The notes under the pieces: generated by a model
The model's database searches: none
What the model was told of the DNA's origin: nothing
The model's input: only the letters and a program-made list of their open reading frames with translations
Shown here: one piece after another, positions 45,760 through 53,787 of the stretch
Layout of the letters: every line of letters begins with the position of its first letter
Numbering within the stretch: position 1 is the stretch's first letter
Position numbers and translations under genes: made by a program
Origin: a virus
Strand: one strand, 5' to 3'
Length of the DNA: 57,295 bases
IMG/VR virus record: IMGVR_UViG_3300022602_000110
Coordinates: 1 to 57,295 of that record

Positions 45760-48276
45760 ATGCCATACAACTTAGTAAAATTTGACGGGACTGCCTTAGT
45801 TGCTGTTGCTGACGGTGAAATAGATAATCAAATCACCACTAGCATTAACTTTATCGGTAAGAATGTTACAGACTATGGTACTGCTCAAAACGATAACTTC
45901 TTATGGCTATTAGAAAATTTTGCCGCAACTACTTCTCCAATTAATCCAATACAGGGTCAGATTTGGTTTGATTCTTCATTTGCTTCGCCATCAACTGGAA
46001 GTTTAAGACCTAAGATCTATGACGGCGGCAATTGGAGAACGCTTGGTATAACTGAAATTAATCCTACACAACCTACATATCTACAACCGGGAGATTTATG
46101 GTTTGACAGCAATTTAAAACAGTTATGGGTACAAACAAATACTGCTAGTAATTTTAGCTTAATTGGTCCAGAGTTGGTTGTTGGATTTAATAACACCAAA
46201 TGGACATCTAATTCAGTTTTAGATTCTCTTAATACATCTCATGCTGTAGTTTCTATAGCAGTAAACGGTAGTATAATTGCCGCGGCTTCTGCAGATGCAT
46301 TTACAATTTCTGCTTCTGATCCATTTTATACAGCAGGATTTACACAATTACACAAAGGATTAACGTTTGTAGATTCGTCTGTGGCATTATATGGCAATGT
46401 TGAAGATTCTAGATATACAAAATCCACATCTACTGAAATTATTACAGGCGAGTGGAGTTTTAACGAAGGCATTAACATTGGTACAGGTAGTATCAGTGTA
46501 GACGGATCCGGCAATTTAATGTTGTTCAGCGGAAACGGCACAGTAATGTTAAATGCCTCAAACATTTTACCACCTGGAATAAATTCTAGTTTAGGATCAA
46601 CAACCGCTACATTTAAAAATATTTACGGAACAAACATTAGCGCAGGCGCTAGTTCTGCATCTGGTTTGTTTATTGGTAATTGGGCATTATCGAATTCTAG
46701 TAGTTTCCATCCTGTATCGGACAGTTCTAATAATTTAGGTTTATCTAATCTTAGATGGGGTAATGTATATGCCTCTCAAGTGTCTGCAGGATCTACAGCA
46801 TCAAGTGCTACAATAGAAGGTCAGTGGTCATTCACAAATAATAGCAAATTAACAAGCCCTGTATTGCAAACTCCGACATTAACTGCTGGATCTCCTAGCA
46901 CATCTGGTACACTAATTGGTCAATGGAGTGCTGGACCAGGAAGTACCATACATGCTACTGCGGTTGTTGATTCATTAGGCGGCGTTCAGGCACCAGATGT
47001 AAATCCGACTCCTACTACTGTAGCATTACGTGATGGCATAGGTAACCTTAACGCAGTAACTTTTTATGGAAATTTAACAGGTAGTATTGTAACCGCTACT
47101 AATTTTTATGGAGGAACATTTAATGGTCCTGTAATAGGTGATGTTCAGGCTAAAACTATTACTTCTCAGATAGTCTATAGTGATGTAGATGGTAGCCTTC
47201 GTGGCGCTACGGTTACTGCAACTAATGTATATGCTACATTAAATGGCTCATTAAATTCTAATAGTATTAGTGCTGGTAGTAATTCAAGTCCAGGTACTAT
47301 TATCGGCAAATGGAATTTTACTCCAGATAGTCAGTTAGGTGTAAATTACATTTCAACAGGGTCTGGTGTAAACGGAACAATAGTTGGTCAATGGAGATTG
47401 GCGTCTGGAAGTACATTCCAAGCAACTAATTTAATCGATGCTACTGGTGCCAATGTCGGTACTGATGTTAATCCTACAAATTCAACAATAGCACAGCGTT
47501 CAGGCCAAGGTGATTTGTACGCTAATAATTTTTATGGAAATGTACATGGTGATGTACATGGTAATTTAATTGGTGACGCTGTTACAGCAACTAATTTTTA
47601 TGGAACATTACACGGAAGTATAGCAGGTGGTGGTAGTGTTGCGTTTGCGACAGATGCAGATAATTTAGCCTTTAACGGTAGCTATGTTAAATCTACTTCT
47701 AGTAATGTTATTAATACAGTTGTAGCTCGAGATGCAAATGGTAATTTTGCCACCAACGCAATTACCGCAGTAGGAGCAATAAGCACTCCTAACTTGTTAT
47801 CAGGTGTAGCAAATGATTCTTCTGCTCCTGGTTATATCACCGGAAAGTGGACTTTAACATCTGGTTCAACTTTACAAGCAACTTACGCTGACTTGGCAGA
47901 AAAATACTTGCCAGATAACGAATATGCTCCAGGAAGTTTATTGATGTTTGGCGGAAATGCAGAAGTTACTCTTTCTAATGGAGCAGGCAACACACAAATT
48001 GCAGGTATTGTTTCGACTAAACCTGCCTATATGCTGAATAGTGAATTAGAAAGCGGTGTATATATTGCTTTGGCAGGGCGAGTGCCTTGCATGGTCGTTG
48101 GACCAATCAGTCCAGGGGATTTATTAGTAGCAAGTTACATACCTGGCGTAGCAACTTCAATTCAAAATATTTTTGGACCTACTAGCTATACATTAGGATC
48201 AATTATTGGGCGAGCTATACAAGGGTACAGCGATCCGGTAATCGTTGGAACAATCGAAGTTAAAGTAGGAATGTAA
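45760..48276 (+). CDS. Tail fibre protein 3 of 4, with internal repeats (838 aa)
   Basis: An 838-residue fibre sharing the N-terminal module (TTSINFIGKNVTDYGTAQND, NFLWLLENFAATTSPINPIQ). The shaft, about 295-705, contains at least six units of the form G-x-I-x-G-x-W plus a GSxxxAT turn (GTLIGQWSAGPGSTIHAT, GTIVGQWRLASGSTFQAT, GYITGKWTLTSGSTLQAT), alternating with NFYG-type units. The C-terminal domain (about 707-838: YADLAEKYLPDNEYAPGSLL, then IAGIVSTKPAYMLNSELESG, and IALAGRVPCMVVGPISPGDL) is a fibre tip found in many marine phages. A good ribosome site (CGGAG) precedes the ATG. Shaft repeats suggest length can vary by unit number. Confidence 0.85.
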   Translation: MPYNLVKFDGTALVAVADGEIDNQITTSINFIGKNVTDYGTAQNDNFLWLLENFAATTSPINPIQGQIWFDSSFASPSTGSLRPKIYDGGNWRTLGITEINPTQPTYLQPGDLWFDSNLKQLWVQTNTASNFSLIGPELVVGFNNTKWTSNSVLDSLNTSHAVVSIAVNGSIIAAASADAFTISASDPFYTAGFTQLHKGLTFVDSSVALYGNVEDSRYTKSTSTEIITGEWSFNEGINIGTGSISVDGSGNLMLFSGNGTVMLNASNILPPGINSSLGSTTATFKNIYGTNISAGASSASGLFIGNWALSNSSSFHPVSDSSNNLGLSNLRWGNVYASQVSAGSTASSATIEGQWSFTNNSKLTSPVLQTPTLTAGSPSTSGTLIGQWSAGPGSTIHATAVVDSLGGVQAPDVNPTPTTVALRDGIGNLNAVTFYGNLTGSIVTATNFYGGTFNGPVIGDVQAKTITSQIVYSDVDGSLRGATVTATNVYATLNGSLNSNSISAGSNSSPGTIIGKWNFTPDSQLGVNYISTGSGVNGTIVGQWRLASGSTFQATNLIDATGANVGTDVNPTNSTIAQRSGQGDLYANNFYGNVHGDVHGNLIGDAVTATNFYGTLHGSIAGGGSVAFATDADNLAFNGSYVKSTSSNVINTVVARDANGNFATNAITAVGAISTPNLLSGVANDSSAPGYITGKWTLTSGSTLQATYADLAEKYLPDNEYAPGSLLMFGGNAEVTLSNGAGNTQIAGIVSTKPAYMLNSELESGVYIALAGRVPCMVVGPISPGDLLVASYIPGVATSIQNIFGPTSYTLGSIIGRAIQGYSDPVIVGTIEVKVGM

Positions 48277-48277
48277 A

Positions 48278-49465
48278 ATGTCATATATATTATATAAAAC
48301 AAACGGTACGGTATTAACAACAATTTTAGATGGGTCAATCGATCAAACATCTACACCATTAACTTTAGTAGGCAAAAACTATTCCGGTTATGGACAAATT
48401 ATTAATCAAGATTTAATTAAATTAACAGAAAATTTTGCATACAATGTTCAACCTGCAAATGCAATGACAGGTCAACTTTGGTATGATTCTGCAAACAAAG
48501 CTCTTAAAGCATATAACGGAAGTAGATTTAGACAGCTAGCAGTAATTGATAGTAATTCTAATGGCCCAACTGATGCAGTCCAAGGTGATTTATGGTTTAA
48601 TGAAACAGATCAAAAACTGTATTATAATAACGGCACTACTTGGCTAGTTATCGGTCCTCAATTTACTGGACTAGGTTCTAACAATCTTATAACACCACAA
48701 TTAGTTTATGATACCGGTACTGCTCCTCATTTTATTTTAGAAGCACAGATGCAGTTAGGTAGCGTAACTACTTCAACTGAGGTGGCCGCAGTATTTTCAG
48801 TAGACGAATTTACACTAAATGGAAGTTCGTCTGTCAATGGTTTTAATATTATTAAATCTGGTATTACTTTATATGGTGCTGATCCTATCACTGGAGTATC
48901 TGCTTCTGGACCAACTGGGTCAACTATCATGTGGGGAACATCTGCAGATTCCTTAAGATTAGGTGGAGTATCTGCAAATCAATACGTTACAGTTAATGCT
49001 CCTCAATTCAACAGTCAACTAAGTGTTAATAGTAAATTAGGAGTCAATATTAACACCGGCGACTTAATTTTACAAAGCATATTAGTTGGCGGATATACTC
49101 AAGCAGTTATTTCGGCCAATAACTCAAACGGTAATAACGGAACTAAATTACAGGTAAATGTTAACCTTGGTAACACAACAACTAACATAGTTAGTTTTGG
49201 AGCAAGTGGTGGCGGTACTCCTGCAATATTGCCAACTACTGCGGTAGGAGTTACTACAGACATTGGTACAATTACAGCACCGTTTGGACAAGTGTATTCA
49301 AATAAAGTAAACGCAAACATGTTTACGATTACGAATCAATATAGTAGTAATGCGGCCCGTGACGCCGCAATACCAGCACCTTCAATCGGTACTATTGTGT
49401 TGGTTGGAACTACATTCCAGGGAAATGTGGACGGTACTATAACAGGATGGGTTAACTTAAATTAA
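48278..49465 (+). CDS. Tail fibre protein 4 of 4 (395 aa)
   Basis: A 395-residue fibre, the shortest of the family. It has the shared N-terminal module (STPLTLVGKNYSGYGQIINQ, DLIKLTENFAYNVQPANAMT, GQLWYDSANKALKAYNG, then QGDLWFNETDQKLYYNNG). The middle is beta-rich, with GADPITGVSASGPTG and NVNLGNTTTNIVSFGASGGG, and the C-terminus (SSNAARDAAIPAPSIGTIVL, QGNVDGTITGWVNLN) differs from all three neighbours. It ends the plus-strand run just before a terminator. Whether it assembles with the others or forms a separate fibre cannot be told. Confidence 0.8.
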   Translation: MSYILYKTNGTVLTTILDGSIDQTSTPLTLVGKNYSGYGQIINQDLIKLTENFAYNVQPANAMTGQLWYDSANKALKAYNGSRFRQLAVIDSNSNGPTDAVQGDLWFNETDQKLYYNNGTTWLVIGPQFTGLGSNNLITPQLVYDTGTAPHFILEAQMQLGSVTTSTEVAAVFSVDEFTLNGSSSVNGFNIIKSGITLYGADPITGVSASGPTGSTIMWGTSADSLRLGGVSANQYVTVNAPQFNSQLSVNSKLGVNINTGDLILQSILVGGYTQAVISANNSNGNNGTKLQVNVNLGNTTTNIVSFGASGGGTPAILPTTAVGVTTDIGTITAPFGQVYSNKVNANMFTITNQYSSNAARDAAIPAPSIGTIVLVGTTFQGNVDGTITGWVNLN

Positions 49466-49472
49466 TTCATAA

Positions 49473-49496
49473 AAAAAGCACCTTGCGGTGCTTTTT
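49473..49496. terminator. Bidirectional rho-independent terminator
   Basis: A 10-bp perfect stem AAAAAGCACC / GGTGCTTTTT with loop TTGC. It has a T-run on either strand, and lies between convergent genes ending at 49465 (plus) and 49500 (minus), so it can stop transcription from both sides. Confidence 0.9.
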
Positions 49497-49499
49497 AAT

Positions 49500-50162
49500 T
49501 TAAGCTTCAGCTTTGGTTTTAGCTGGAGCTTTCTTTTTGGTCGGAACCAAATCTTCTGCTAGTTGACGCATCTTCGCGGCTTCTTTAGCTAGCTTATCTG
49601 CTTGACTGCGATAATACTTGGCTTGGTCTTCTGGAGTACCTGCCGGTGCAACAGTTCCTGCAACTGGTGCAGTTTCTGTAACAGATGCTGTTTCTTCGAT
49701 AACAATATCTGCGCTTTCATTTAGATATTCTTTGGCCGCTTCTGGCTTTTTATTAGCCATAGTTGGAATGGTTGAATTAGAACCATCTTTAATAGCCAAC
49801 TGCTCTAAAGTAATACCGCGTTGTTCTGCAATTAACTTGTTCAATTCATCTAATTGAATTGATGTTTTATTGTCTGGAGTGACCAGTACTAGGTTAGTAG
49901 GAACTCGTTTCAAATGACCGTTGACATGAAGATATTCAAGCATGTTGTTACCATCTGGGAACTTTCTAACTGCTAATACATCGGCGATTTCTTCTGCTTG
50001 TTGTCCACTTTCGTGTTCTAACACACTCATTAGATTATCGTGATAAATGTCACGTAGTCCTGCAGATGCACATACTAGCCCATAGTTTGGGTCACCTGGT
50101 AAAGTGCGGTAAATGATTACCACTCTTGTACCGTTGTTTTTCATTTTGCCAACGTGTTTCAT
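49500..50162 (-). CDS. Conserved hypothetical protein (220 aa)
   Basis: A 220-residue protein of unknown function. The N-terminal 125 residues are ordered: GTRVVIIYRTLPGDPNYGLV, YHDNLMSVLEHESGQQAEEI, ADVLAVRKFPDGNNMLEYLH, VNGHLKRVPTNLVLVTPDN. The rest is Ala/Pro/Glu-rich with a Lys-rich tail (VPTKKKAPAKTKAEA), probably flexible. The ATG at 50162 has AAGGAAA 7 nt upstream and was preferred over an in-frame start at 50186. It is the last gene of the cluster ending at the terminator. It looks conserved in environmental T4-like phages; no enzyme motif is seen. Confidence 0.75.
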   Translation of the reverse strand: MKHVGKMKNNGTRVVIIYRTLPGDPNYGLVCASAGLRDIYHDNLMSVLEHESGQQAEEIADVLAVRKFPDGNNMLEYLHVNGHLKRVPTNLVLVTPDNKTSIQLDELNKLIAEQRGITLEQLAIKDGSNSTIPTMANKKPEAAKEYLNESADIVIEETASVTETAPVAGTVAPAGTPEDQAKYYRSQADKLAKEAAKMRQLAEDLVPTKKKAPAKTKAEA

Positions 50163-50172
50163 ATTCTTTTCC

Positions 50173-50400
50173 TTATTGTGTTGCACCGTCTTGTGCTGGA
50201 GCCGCTGGGGCTACTGCTTTCAAGAAAGTGTCTAACTTAGTGAATACTGCACCAACGGCGGCCATTTCGGCGGCCTTAAAAGCACCACGTGTGCAAGCAA
50301 CATCAATAATTGCTCTTAGGTTTTGTAGATCTGTAACTGTTAGATCTGGACCTTGTGGTTGTGCTGGTTGTTGCGTATTTTGATCTACTGCGTCTGTCAT
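50173..50400 (-). CDS. Conserved small protein (75 aa)
   Basis: A 75-residue acidic protein, with Gln/Pro-rich ends and a central helix pair DLTVTDLQNLRAIIDVACTR, then GAFKAAEMAAVGAVFTKLDT. Proteins of this pattern occur beside the preceding gene in other T4-like phages; function unknown. A strong AAGGAG site lies 6 nt before the ATG. The 11-nt spacing to the next gene suggests shared translation. Confidence 0.7.
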   Translation of the reverse strand: MTDAVDQNTQQPAQPQGPDLTVTDLQNLRAIIDVACTRGAFKAAEMAAVGAVFTKLDTFLKAVAPAAPAQDGATQ

Positions 50401-50410
50401 GTTATTCTCC

Positions 50411-50692
50411 TTATTTGTGCAGATATGGGCATGCTAATGATAACATAGAAAGTTCTTTTGGTTCTTCTACCCCAATCTCATATGCTGTTATTAATTTATT
50501 ACTGTGAGGATCCACAGCCTGTATCTTTCGAATACAATAACGGCTATCTAAATTGGTATAAATCCAATTGTCTATTTCTCGTATCTTATCAATTTCCTTA
50601 ATTTTCATCTTAGCAAAATTTGGGGGTATACGATCTAGTTTCCTCATATTGAGGACGTTCAATGCGTTTACCCTACCTTTTGATAAAGACAT
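50411..50692 (-). CDS. Conserved small protein, late-type expression (93 aa)
   Basis: A 93-residue basic protein with FAKMKIKEIDKIREIDNWIY, then TNLDSRYCIRKIQAVD and a C-terminal EEPKELSMLSLACPYLHK. The W-I-Y-x-N-L-x-x-R-Y-C and CPYLHK elements suggest a small folded domain; the two Cys and one His could bind a metal, but no clear finger pattern is present. It follows the VWA gene by 12 nt, with a perfect late octamer overlapping that gene's stop. Function unknown. Confidence 0.7.
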   Translation of the reverse strand: MSLSKGRVNALNVLNMRKLDRIPPNFAKMKIKEIDKIREIDNWIYTNLDSRYCIRKIQAVDPHSNKLITAYEIGVEEPKELSMLSLACPYLHK

Positions 50693-50704
50693 AATATACC
50701 TACT

Positions 50705-51964
50705 TTATTTATAATAGGCAGTCTGGCCGAATGGAGCAATTATGGATTCATTGCCGTGAATAACAAACAAACTTTCGCAATAATTTTCATCTCCCCAGCT
50801 ACCGCAAGGATACCCGTCAGTGAACATGATAAAGCGTTTTGGCTCAATACCTTCTTCTTTCATAAATTCAAAGTTGGCATCAAAATCAGTACCACCACCA
50901 CCTTTACATTCATAAGTCAAAATCTCATCTGCATTGTCGCCTGTAAAACGAGCATAGTTATAAATGCCGGTATCAAAGCACCACAAGTCTAGTTTAAAGT
51001 CTACATATTCGTCCATAATGCCTTTAACTTCACTTAGGAAATCTTTGGCCATTTTGTCACTAATAGAACCTGACATATCAATTGCTACTGATACGTCAAT
51101 GGTTTCTTCATTTAACATTCCTGGTAGCACAGCGCCACACATTTGACTTTTGCGATTAGGACGAGTAAAACTAAAATTGCTCTTTAGAATACTTTGAATA
51201 TTCATACGCAACAGTTGACGCCAATCCATTTTAGGTTCAGTAAAGTCTTTAATCAAACGTGCAACACCTGCAGGCACTTTGCCTGCACCTGCGGCCTGAG
51301 CCGCACTAACCATTGCCTCTTTGATTTCGTCTCGGATCTTTTTCTTTTCTTCAGCAGTAAGTTTTGGACGACCTTTACCACTGCCGTCAACGTCACCACC
51401 TTCTCCGCCACCTTCGTTTTCGTCATCGCCGTCTAAGTGTTCGTCGAGCAATTCTCCTAGTGAATTGATATCGATCTTAATTGCTTTCTTTTCAATTTCT
51501 TCGTAAATTTCCTCGTAACTCCAACCTCTGTATTTGTTGTCTTGGAAAATTTTAATAGAACGTGGCACTTCGCCGATGCGTTCATCTACAAGAATTTGAT
51601 TAACTGCGTAGTCAGCCGCAATGTTACTAAGTTGAGGATCACGGAAATCTCTACGACCCATGTGATCAAATACGTTATGCAAAACTTCGTGTGCAAAACC
51701 AAATTCACATTCTTTTGGATTTAGTCCATCGACGAATTCTAAATTGTAGTAAAAACGGCGACCGTCTGTTGCTAACGTACCACACCAGTCACTGGCTTCG
51801 ATCAGTTGAAGCCGAGTAGCCATGTTACCAAAAAACGGATGACGCAACAGCAGGCCTACACGAGCTGTAATTAATTTGTCAAGGACAAGGTCTTTCTCTC
51901 GTTGAGTAAACTCACGTTGGGTTTTTACTTTTTTAGTCTTTTCTTGTTTCATTACTGCTGACAT
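50705..51964 (-). CDS. VWA-domain protein with HEVLH metalloprotease-like N-terminus
   Basis: A 419-residue protein of the DUF2201 type: an N-terminal putative metallopeptidase region with FGFAHEVLHNVFDHMGRR (HEVLH at 92-96), an acidic low-complexity linker near 165-200, and a C-terminal von Willebrand A domain with the metal-site motif VAIDMSGSIS (about 290) and a later TDGYP. Such proteins usually work with MoxR AAA+ ATPases, and one is encoded just upstream (52230-53315). Together they may act as a chaperone or metal-insertion module on a host or phage protein (inference). AAGGA lies 8 nt before the ATG. A consensus promoter precedes it. Confidence 0.88.
   Translation of the reverse strand: MSAVMKQEKTKKVKTQREFTQREKDLVLDKLITARVGLLLRHPFFGNMATRLQLIEASDWCGTLATDGRRFYYNLEFVDGLNPKECEFGFAHEVLHNVFDHMGRRDFRDPQLSNIAADYAVNQILVDERIGEVPRSIKIFQDNKYRGWSYEEIYEEIEKKAIKIDINSLGELLDEHLDGDDENEGGGEGGDVDGSGKGRPKLTAEEKKKIRDEIKEAMVSAAQAAGAGKVPAGVARLIKDFTEPKMDWRQLLRMNIQSILKSNFSFTRPNRKSQMCGAVLPGMLNEETIDVSVAIDMSGSISDKMAKDFLSEVKGIMDEYVDFKLDLWCFDTGIYNYARFTGDNADEILTYECKGGGGTDFDANFEFMKEEGIEPKRFIMFTDGYPCGSWGDENYCESLFVIHGNESIIAPFGQTAYYK
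50706..50713 (-). promoter_or_regulatory. T4-type late promoter TATAAATA overlapping the VWA stop codon
   Basis: A perfect octamer on the minus strand. The predicted RNA start near 50700 is only about 8 nt before the ATG at 50692, leaving almost no leader (GGTATATT), so translation from this RNA would be nearly leaderless. The match may partly reflect the stop context (TAT AAA TAA), so its use is not certain. Confidence 0.55.
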
Positions 51965-51993
51965 GGCAATTCCTTATTAGTGACTGTATATAT

Positions 51994-52022
51994 ATTATAT
52001 ATGTTTTTTACCAAATTGTCAA
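51994..52022 (-). promoter_or_regulatory. Consensus sigma-70 promoter for the VWA gene
   Basis: On the minus strand TTGACA (52017-52022), a 17-nt spacer, then TATAAT (51994-51999): a perfect match to consensus in both boxes. The TTGACA includes the stop codon of the 55-aa gene. RNA would start about 20 nt upstream of the VWA ATG. Confidence 0.85.
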
Positions 52023-52186
52023 TAATTTTCTTTGACAATATAGTATTGTGGCTTAGGATACTTTTCTAGAATTTGTTGTTCTTTAATGTATTCATTCATT
52101 TTTGGTGCAGTGAAAAACATCTGATGTAACACGGGTTTGTGTGTACTAGAATCAACTACTGACAAGTACCAAGATTTAACAGCCAT
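52019..52186 (-). CDS. Small protein between MoxR and VWA genes (55 aa)
   Basis: A 55-residue protein beginning MAVKSWYLSVVDSSTHKPVL and ending with a QILEKYPKPQYYIVKENY segment. It has the look of a small beta/alpha fold, basic, with several aromatic residues. An AAAGGA ribosome site is 4-5 nt before the ATG. It lies between the two halves of the MoxR/VWA module, after a terminator, so it may be an accessory or substrate adaptor, made by read-through (inference). Similar short tyrosine-rich proteins occur in related phages. Function unknown. Confidence 0.65.
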   Translation of the reverse strand: MAVKSWYLSVVDSSTHKPVLHQMFFTAPKMNEYIKEQQILEKYPKPQYYIVKENY

Positions 52187-52200
52187 ACTATCCTTTCGTT

Positions 52201-52226
52201 AATTAAAAAAAGGCCCCGAAGGGCCT
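52201..52226 (-). terminator. Rho-independent terminator after the MoxR gene
   Basis: On the minus strand AGGCCC-TTCG-GGGCCT followed by TTTTTTTAATT. It starts 4 nt after the MoxR stop and ends 15 nt before the 55-aa gene, so downstream expression needs read-through or the separate promoter at 51994. The UUCG tetraloop makes the hairpin very stable. Confidence 0.88.
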
Positions 52227-52229
52227 GTA

Positions 52230-53315
52230 TTATCCTTCCATTGCTGAGATAATGTACTTACCGTACTTATCATGGAATTTATCAAAGTTCTTCAGCTTGC
52301 TGGAATCAAATGGCAAGTTATAGTTAGTAAGTGCAACCTTAGCACCCATAACAACTAGCTCAGTTGGGAAATTATCCATCATAAAACCAAAGAAGTTATC
52401 TGCCATAGAGTCCCAGTCTTTGACTCGTTTTTGGTCCGCTGTCTGAAGCTCGTAGCACAAACTAATACTCAAAGAATACATAGCGGAGATTTCCTTGATT
52501 GCAATCTTATCAATCTTACCGCTTAGAATATCTTCTGGCTTAGGCATTTGTTTTGCAACTTTGCGGTGAGCCATAAACTTAACAGCAAGCCCCTCGCCGA
52601 CTGCACCTGAAACGAGGTCAGTGAGCGTATTCTCAGGAAGGTCTTCGTCGGCAAGGAGCTCTGACACAAATGACCAAGAGCGAGGAGTAGCAAAGCTACG
52701 GCTTGGGCTCTTTGGATCAAAATCGTACAAGTCTTGTTTTGCAAAACCAAGATAACCAACAACTTGTTCGTGAATCTTATTGTTAACTGCCCATTCCAAC
52801 CAGTCTTCAAAATCGTAAGTAAGTTCAATGTGAACAAAACGATTTGCCAACGGAGCAGGCATACGATAAGTAACACCCTTGTCAGTTTCGCGGTTACCAG
52901 CCGCAACAATTGAAACACCATCTGGCAATTTATATGTACCAACACGGCGATTCAAAATAAGTTGATAAGCCGCGGCCTGTGTAGCAGGAGCCGCTGAATT
53001 AAGTTCGTCCAAGAATAGAATAGCAGTACTATTTGGATCACTAGGAAGTTCACCAGGAGGTGCCCATGTCATTGTTCCTAGATTGGAATTGTAATAAGGG
53101 ATACCTTTAATGTCTGTAGGTTCCCATAGGCTCAAACGAACGTCAATAACTTCACGCTCTTGTTCTTCACCAATTTGTTTAACAATATCGGACTTACCGA
53201 TACCTGGAGGGCCCCACATGAACACAGGGCGTTTAATTTTGATACATTTACGTAGCGCAACTTTAGCCTGATTTGGCGTTTGTGTACGATTACCTACTGA
53301 CTCACCTTTTGCCAT
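52230..53315 (-). CDS. MoxR-type AAA+ ATPase
   Basis: A 361-residue ATPase. Motifs in order: Walker A WGPPGIGKSD (34-43), Walker B ILFLDELNSA (99-108), sensor-1 VAAGNRETD (137-145) and a probable Arg finger near 159 (PLANRF). The C-terminal helical lid is present. MoxR proteins use ATP to remodel a target through a VWA-domain partner; that partner is encoded downstream (50705-51964). Its own consensus promoter is upstream, and a terminator follows. The role in phage infection is unknown; options include remodelling host polymerase, assembling a metal enzyme, or defeating a defence system (all inference). Confidence 0.9.
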   Translation of the reverse strand: MAKGESVGNRTQTPNQAKVALRKCIKIKRPVFMWGPPGIGKSDIVKQIGEEQEREVIDVRLSLWEPTDIKGIPYYNSNLGTMTWAPPGELPSDPNSTAILFLDELNSAAPATQAAAYQLILNRRVGTYKLPDGVSIVAAGNRETDKGVTYRMPAPLANRFVHIELTYDFEDWLEWAVNNKIHEQVVGYLGFAKQDLYDFDPKSPSRSFATPRSWSFVSELLADEDLPENTLTDLVSGAVGEGLAVKFMAHRKVAKQMPKPEDILSGKIDKIAIKEISAMYSLSISLCYELQTADQKRVKDWDSMADNFFGFMMDNFPTELVVMGAKVALTNYNLPFDSSKLKNFDKFHDKYGKYIISAMEG

Positions 53316-53339
53316 TTTATTCCTCGTTTAGTTTAATAA

Positions 53340-53360
53340 AAACAGTATTGCTCACTGTTT
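53340..53360 (-). promoter_or_regulatory. Inverted repeat at the MoxR transcription start
   Basis: AAACAGT-N7-ACTGTTT, a 7-bp perfect dyad with 7-nt spacer, placed at and just after the predicted start site (near 53358). It could be an operator or the first hairpin of the leader. It shares ACTGTT with the palindrome upstream of gp55. Confidence 0.45.
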
Positions 53361-53364
53361 TAAT

Positions 53365-53393
53365 AGTATAACACTCTTAGAGGGGTTTGTCAA
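53365..53393 (-). promoter_or_regulatory. Sigma-70-like promoter for the MoxR gene
   Basis: Minus strand: TTGACA (53388-53393), 17-nt spacer, TATACT (53365-53370), with extended -10 TGTTATACT identical to the gp55 promoter. The -35 lies inside the 3' end of the preceding gene. Shared boxes suggest the two promoters are used at the same stage. Confidence 0.78.
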
Positions 53394-53787
53394 TTGCTTC
53401 TTGTGTCTTTTTTGCGTTAGAGCGAGCTTTTGCTAGTCCAAATTTAGCAATGTCGCCGGAAAACAACACCAATTGTATTGCTACTTTTTCTGAGAATACA
53501 TGGATAATTTGTTTATCTATGTAATAGGGACAGTCAATGTATTTGTTTAAACGAAGCTCTAATTGGCTTGTCCATTCTGTTTCTTTTGGAACTCGTATTG
53601 AATGTGTTTTTACATCCATCTTTTGAGTTAATGTCTTGAAACCTGCTTCTGTTAGTTTAAGTGCAGAATTGCCCTTACGTCTAGGGTTGTACCAAAATAC
53701 AGGCAAATATTTTCTAATGGTTTTGTCGTCTGTAGCTAATTCCAAACTTTCTAACAACTTTTTGGTTAGCTCGATTTTGTAGTCCAT
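53377..53787 (-). CDS. Conserved hypothetical protein (136 aa)
   Basis: A 136-residue basic protein of unknown function. It contains KTIRKYLPVFWYNPRRKGNS, then KLTEAGFKTLTQKMDV and YIDCPYYIDKQIIHVFSEKV, followed by a Lys/Arg-rich end. The motif W-x-N-P-R-R-K-G suggests nucleic-acid binding (inference). The ATG directly follows the stop of the previous gene (TAA ATG) and the stop is 61 nt upstream of the MoxR start. It probably belongs to an older gene set shared by T4-like phages. Confidence 0.7.
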   Translation of the reverse strand: MDYKIELTKKLLESLELATDDKTIRKYLPVFWYNPRRKGNSALKLTEAGFKTLTQKMDVKTHSIRVPKETEWTSQLELRLNKYIDCPYYIDKQIIHVFSEKVAIQLVLFSGDIAKFGLAKARSNAKKTQEAIDKPL

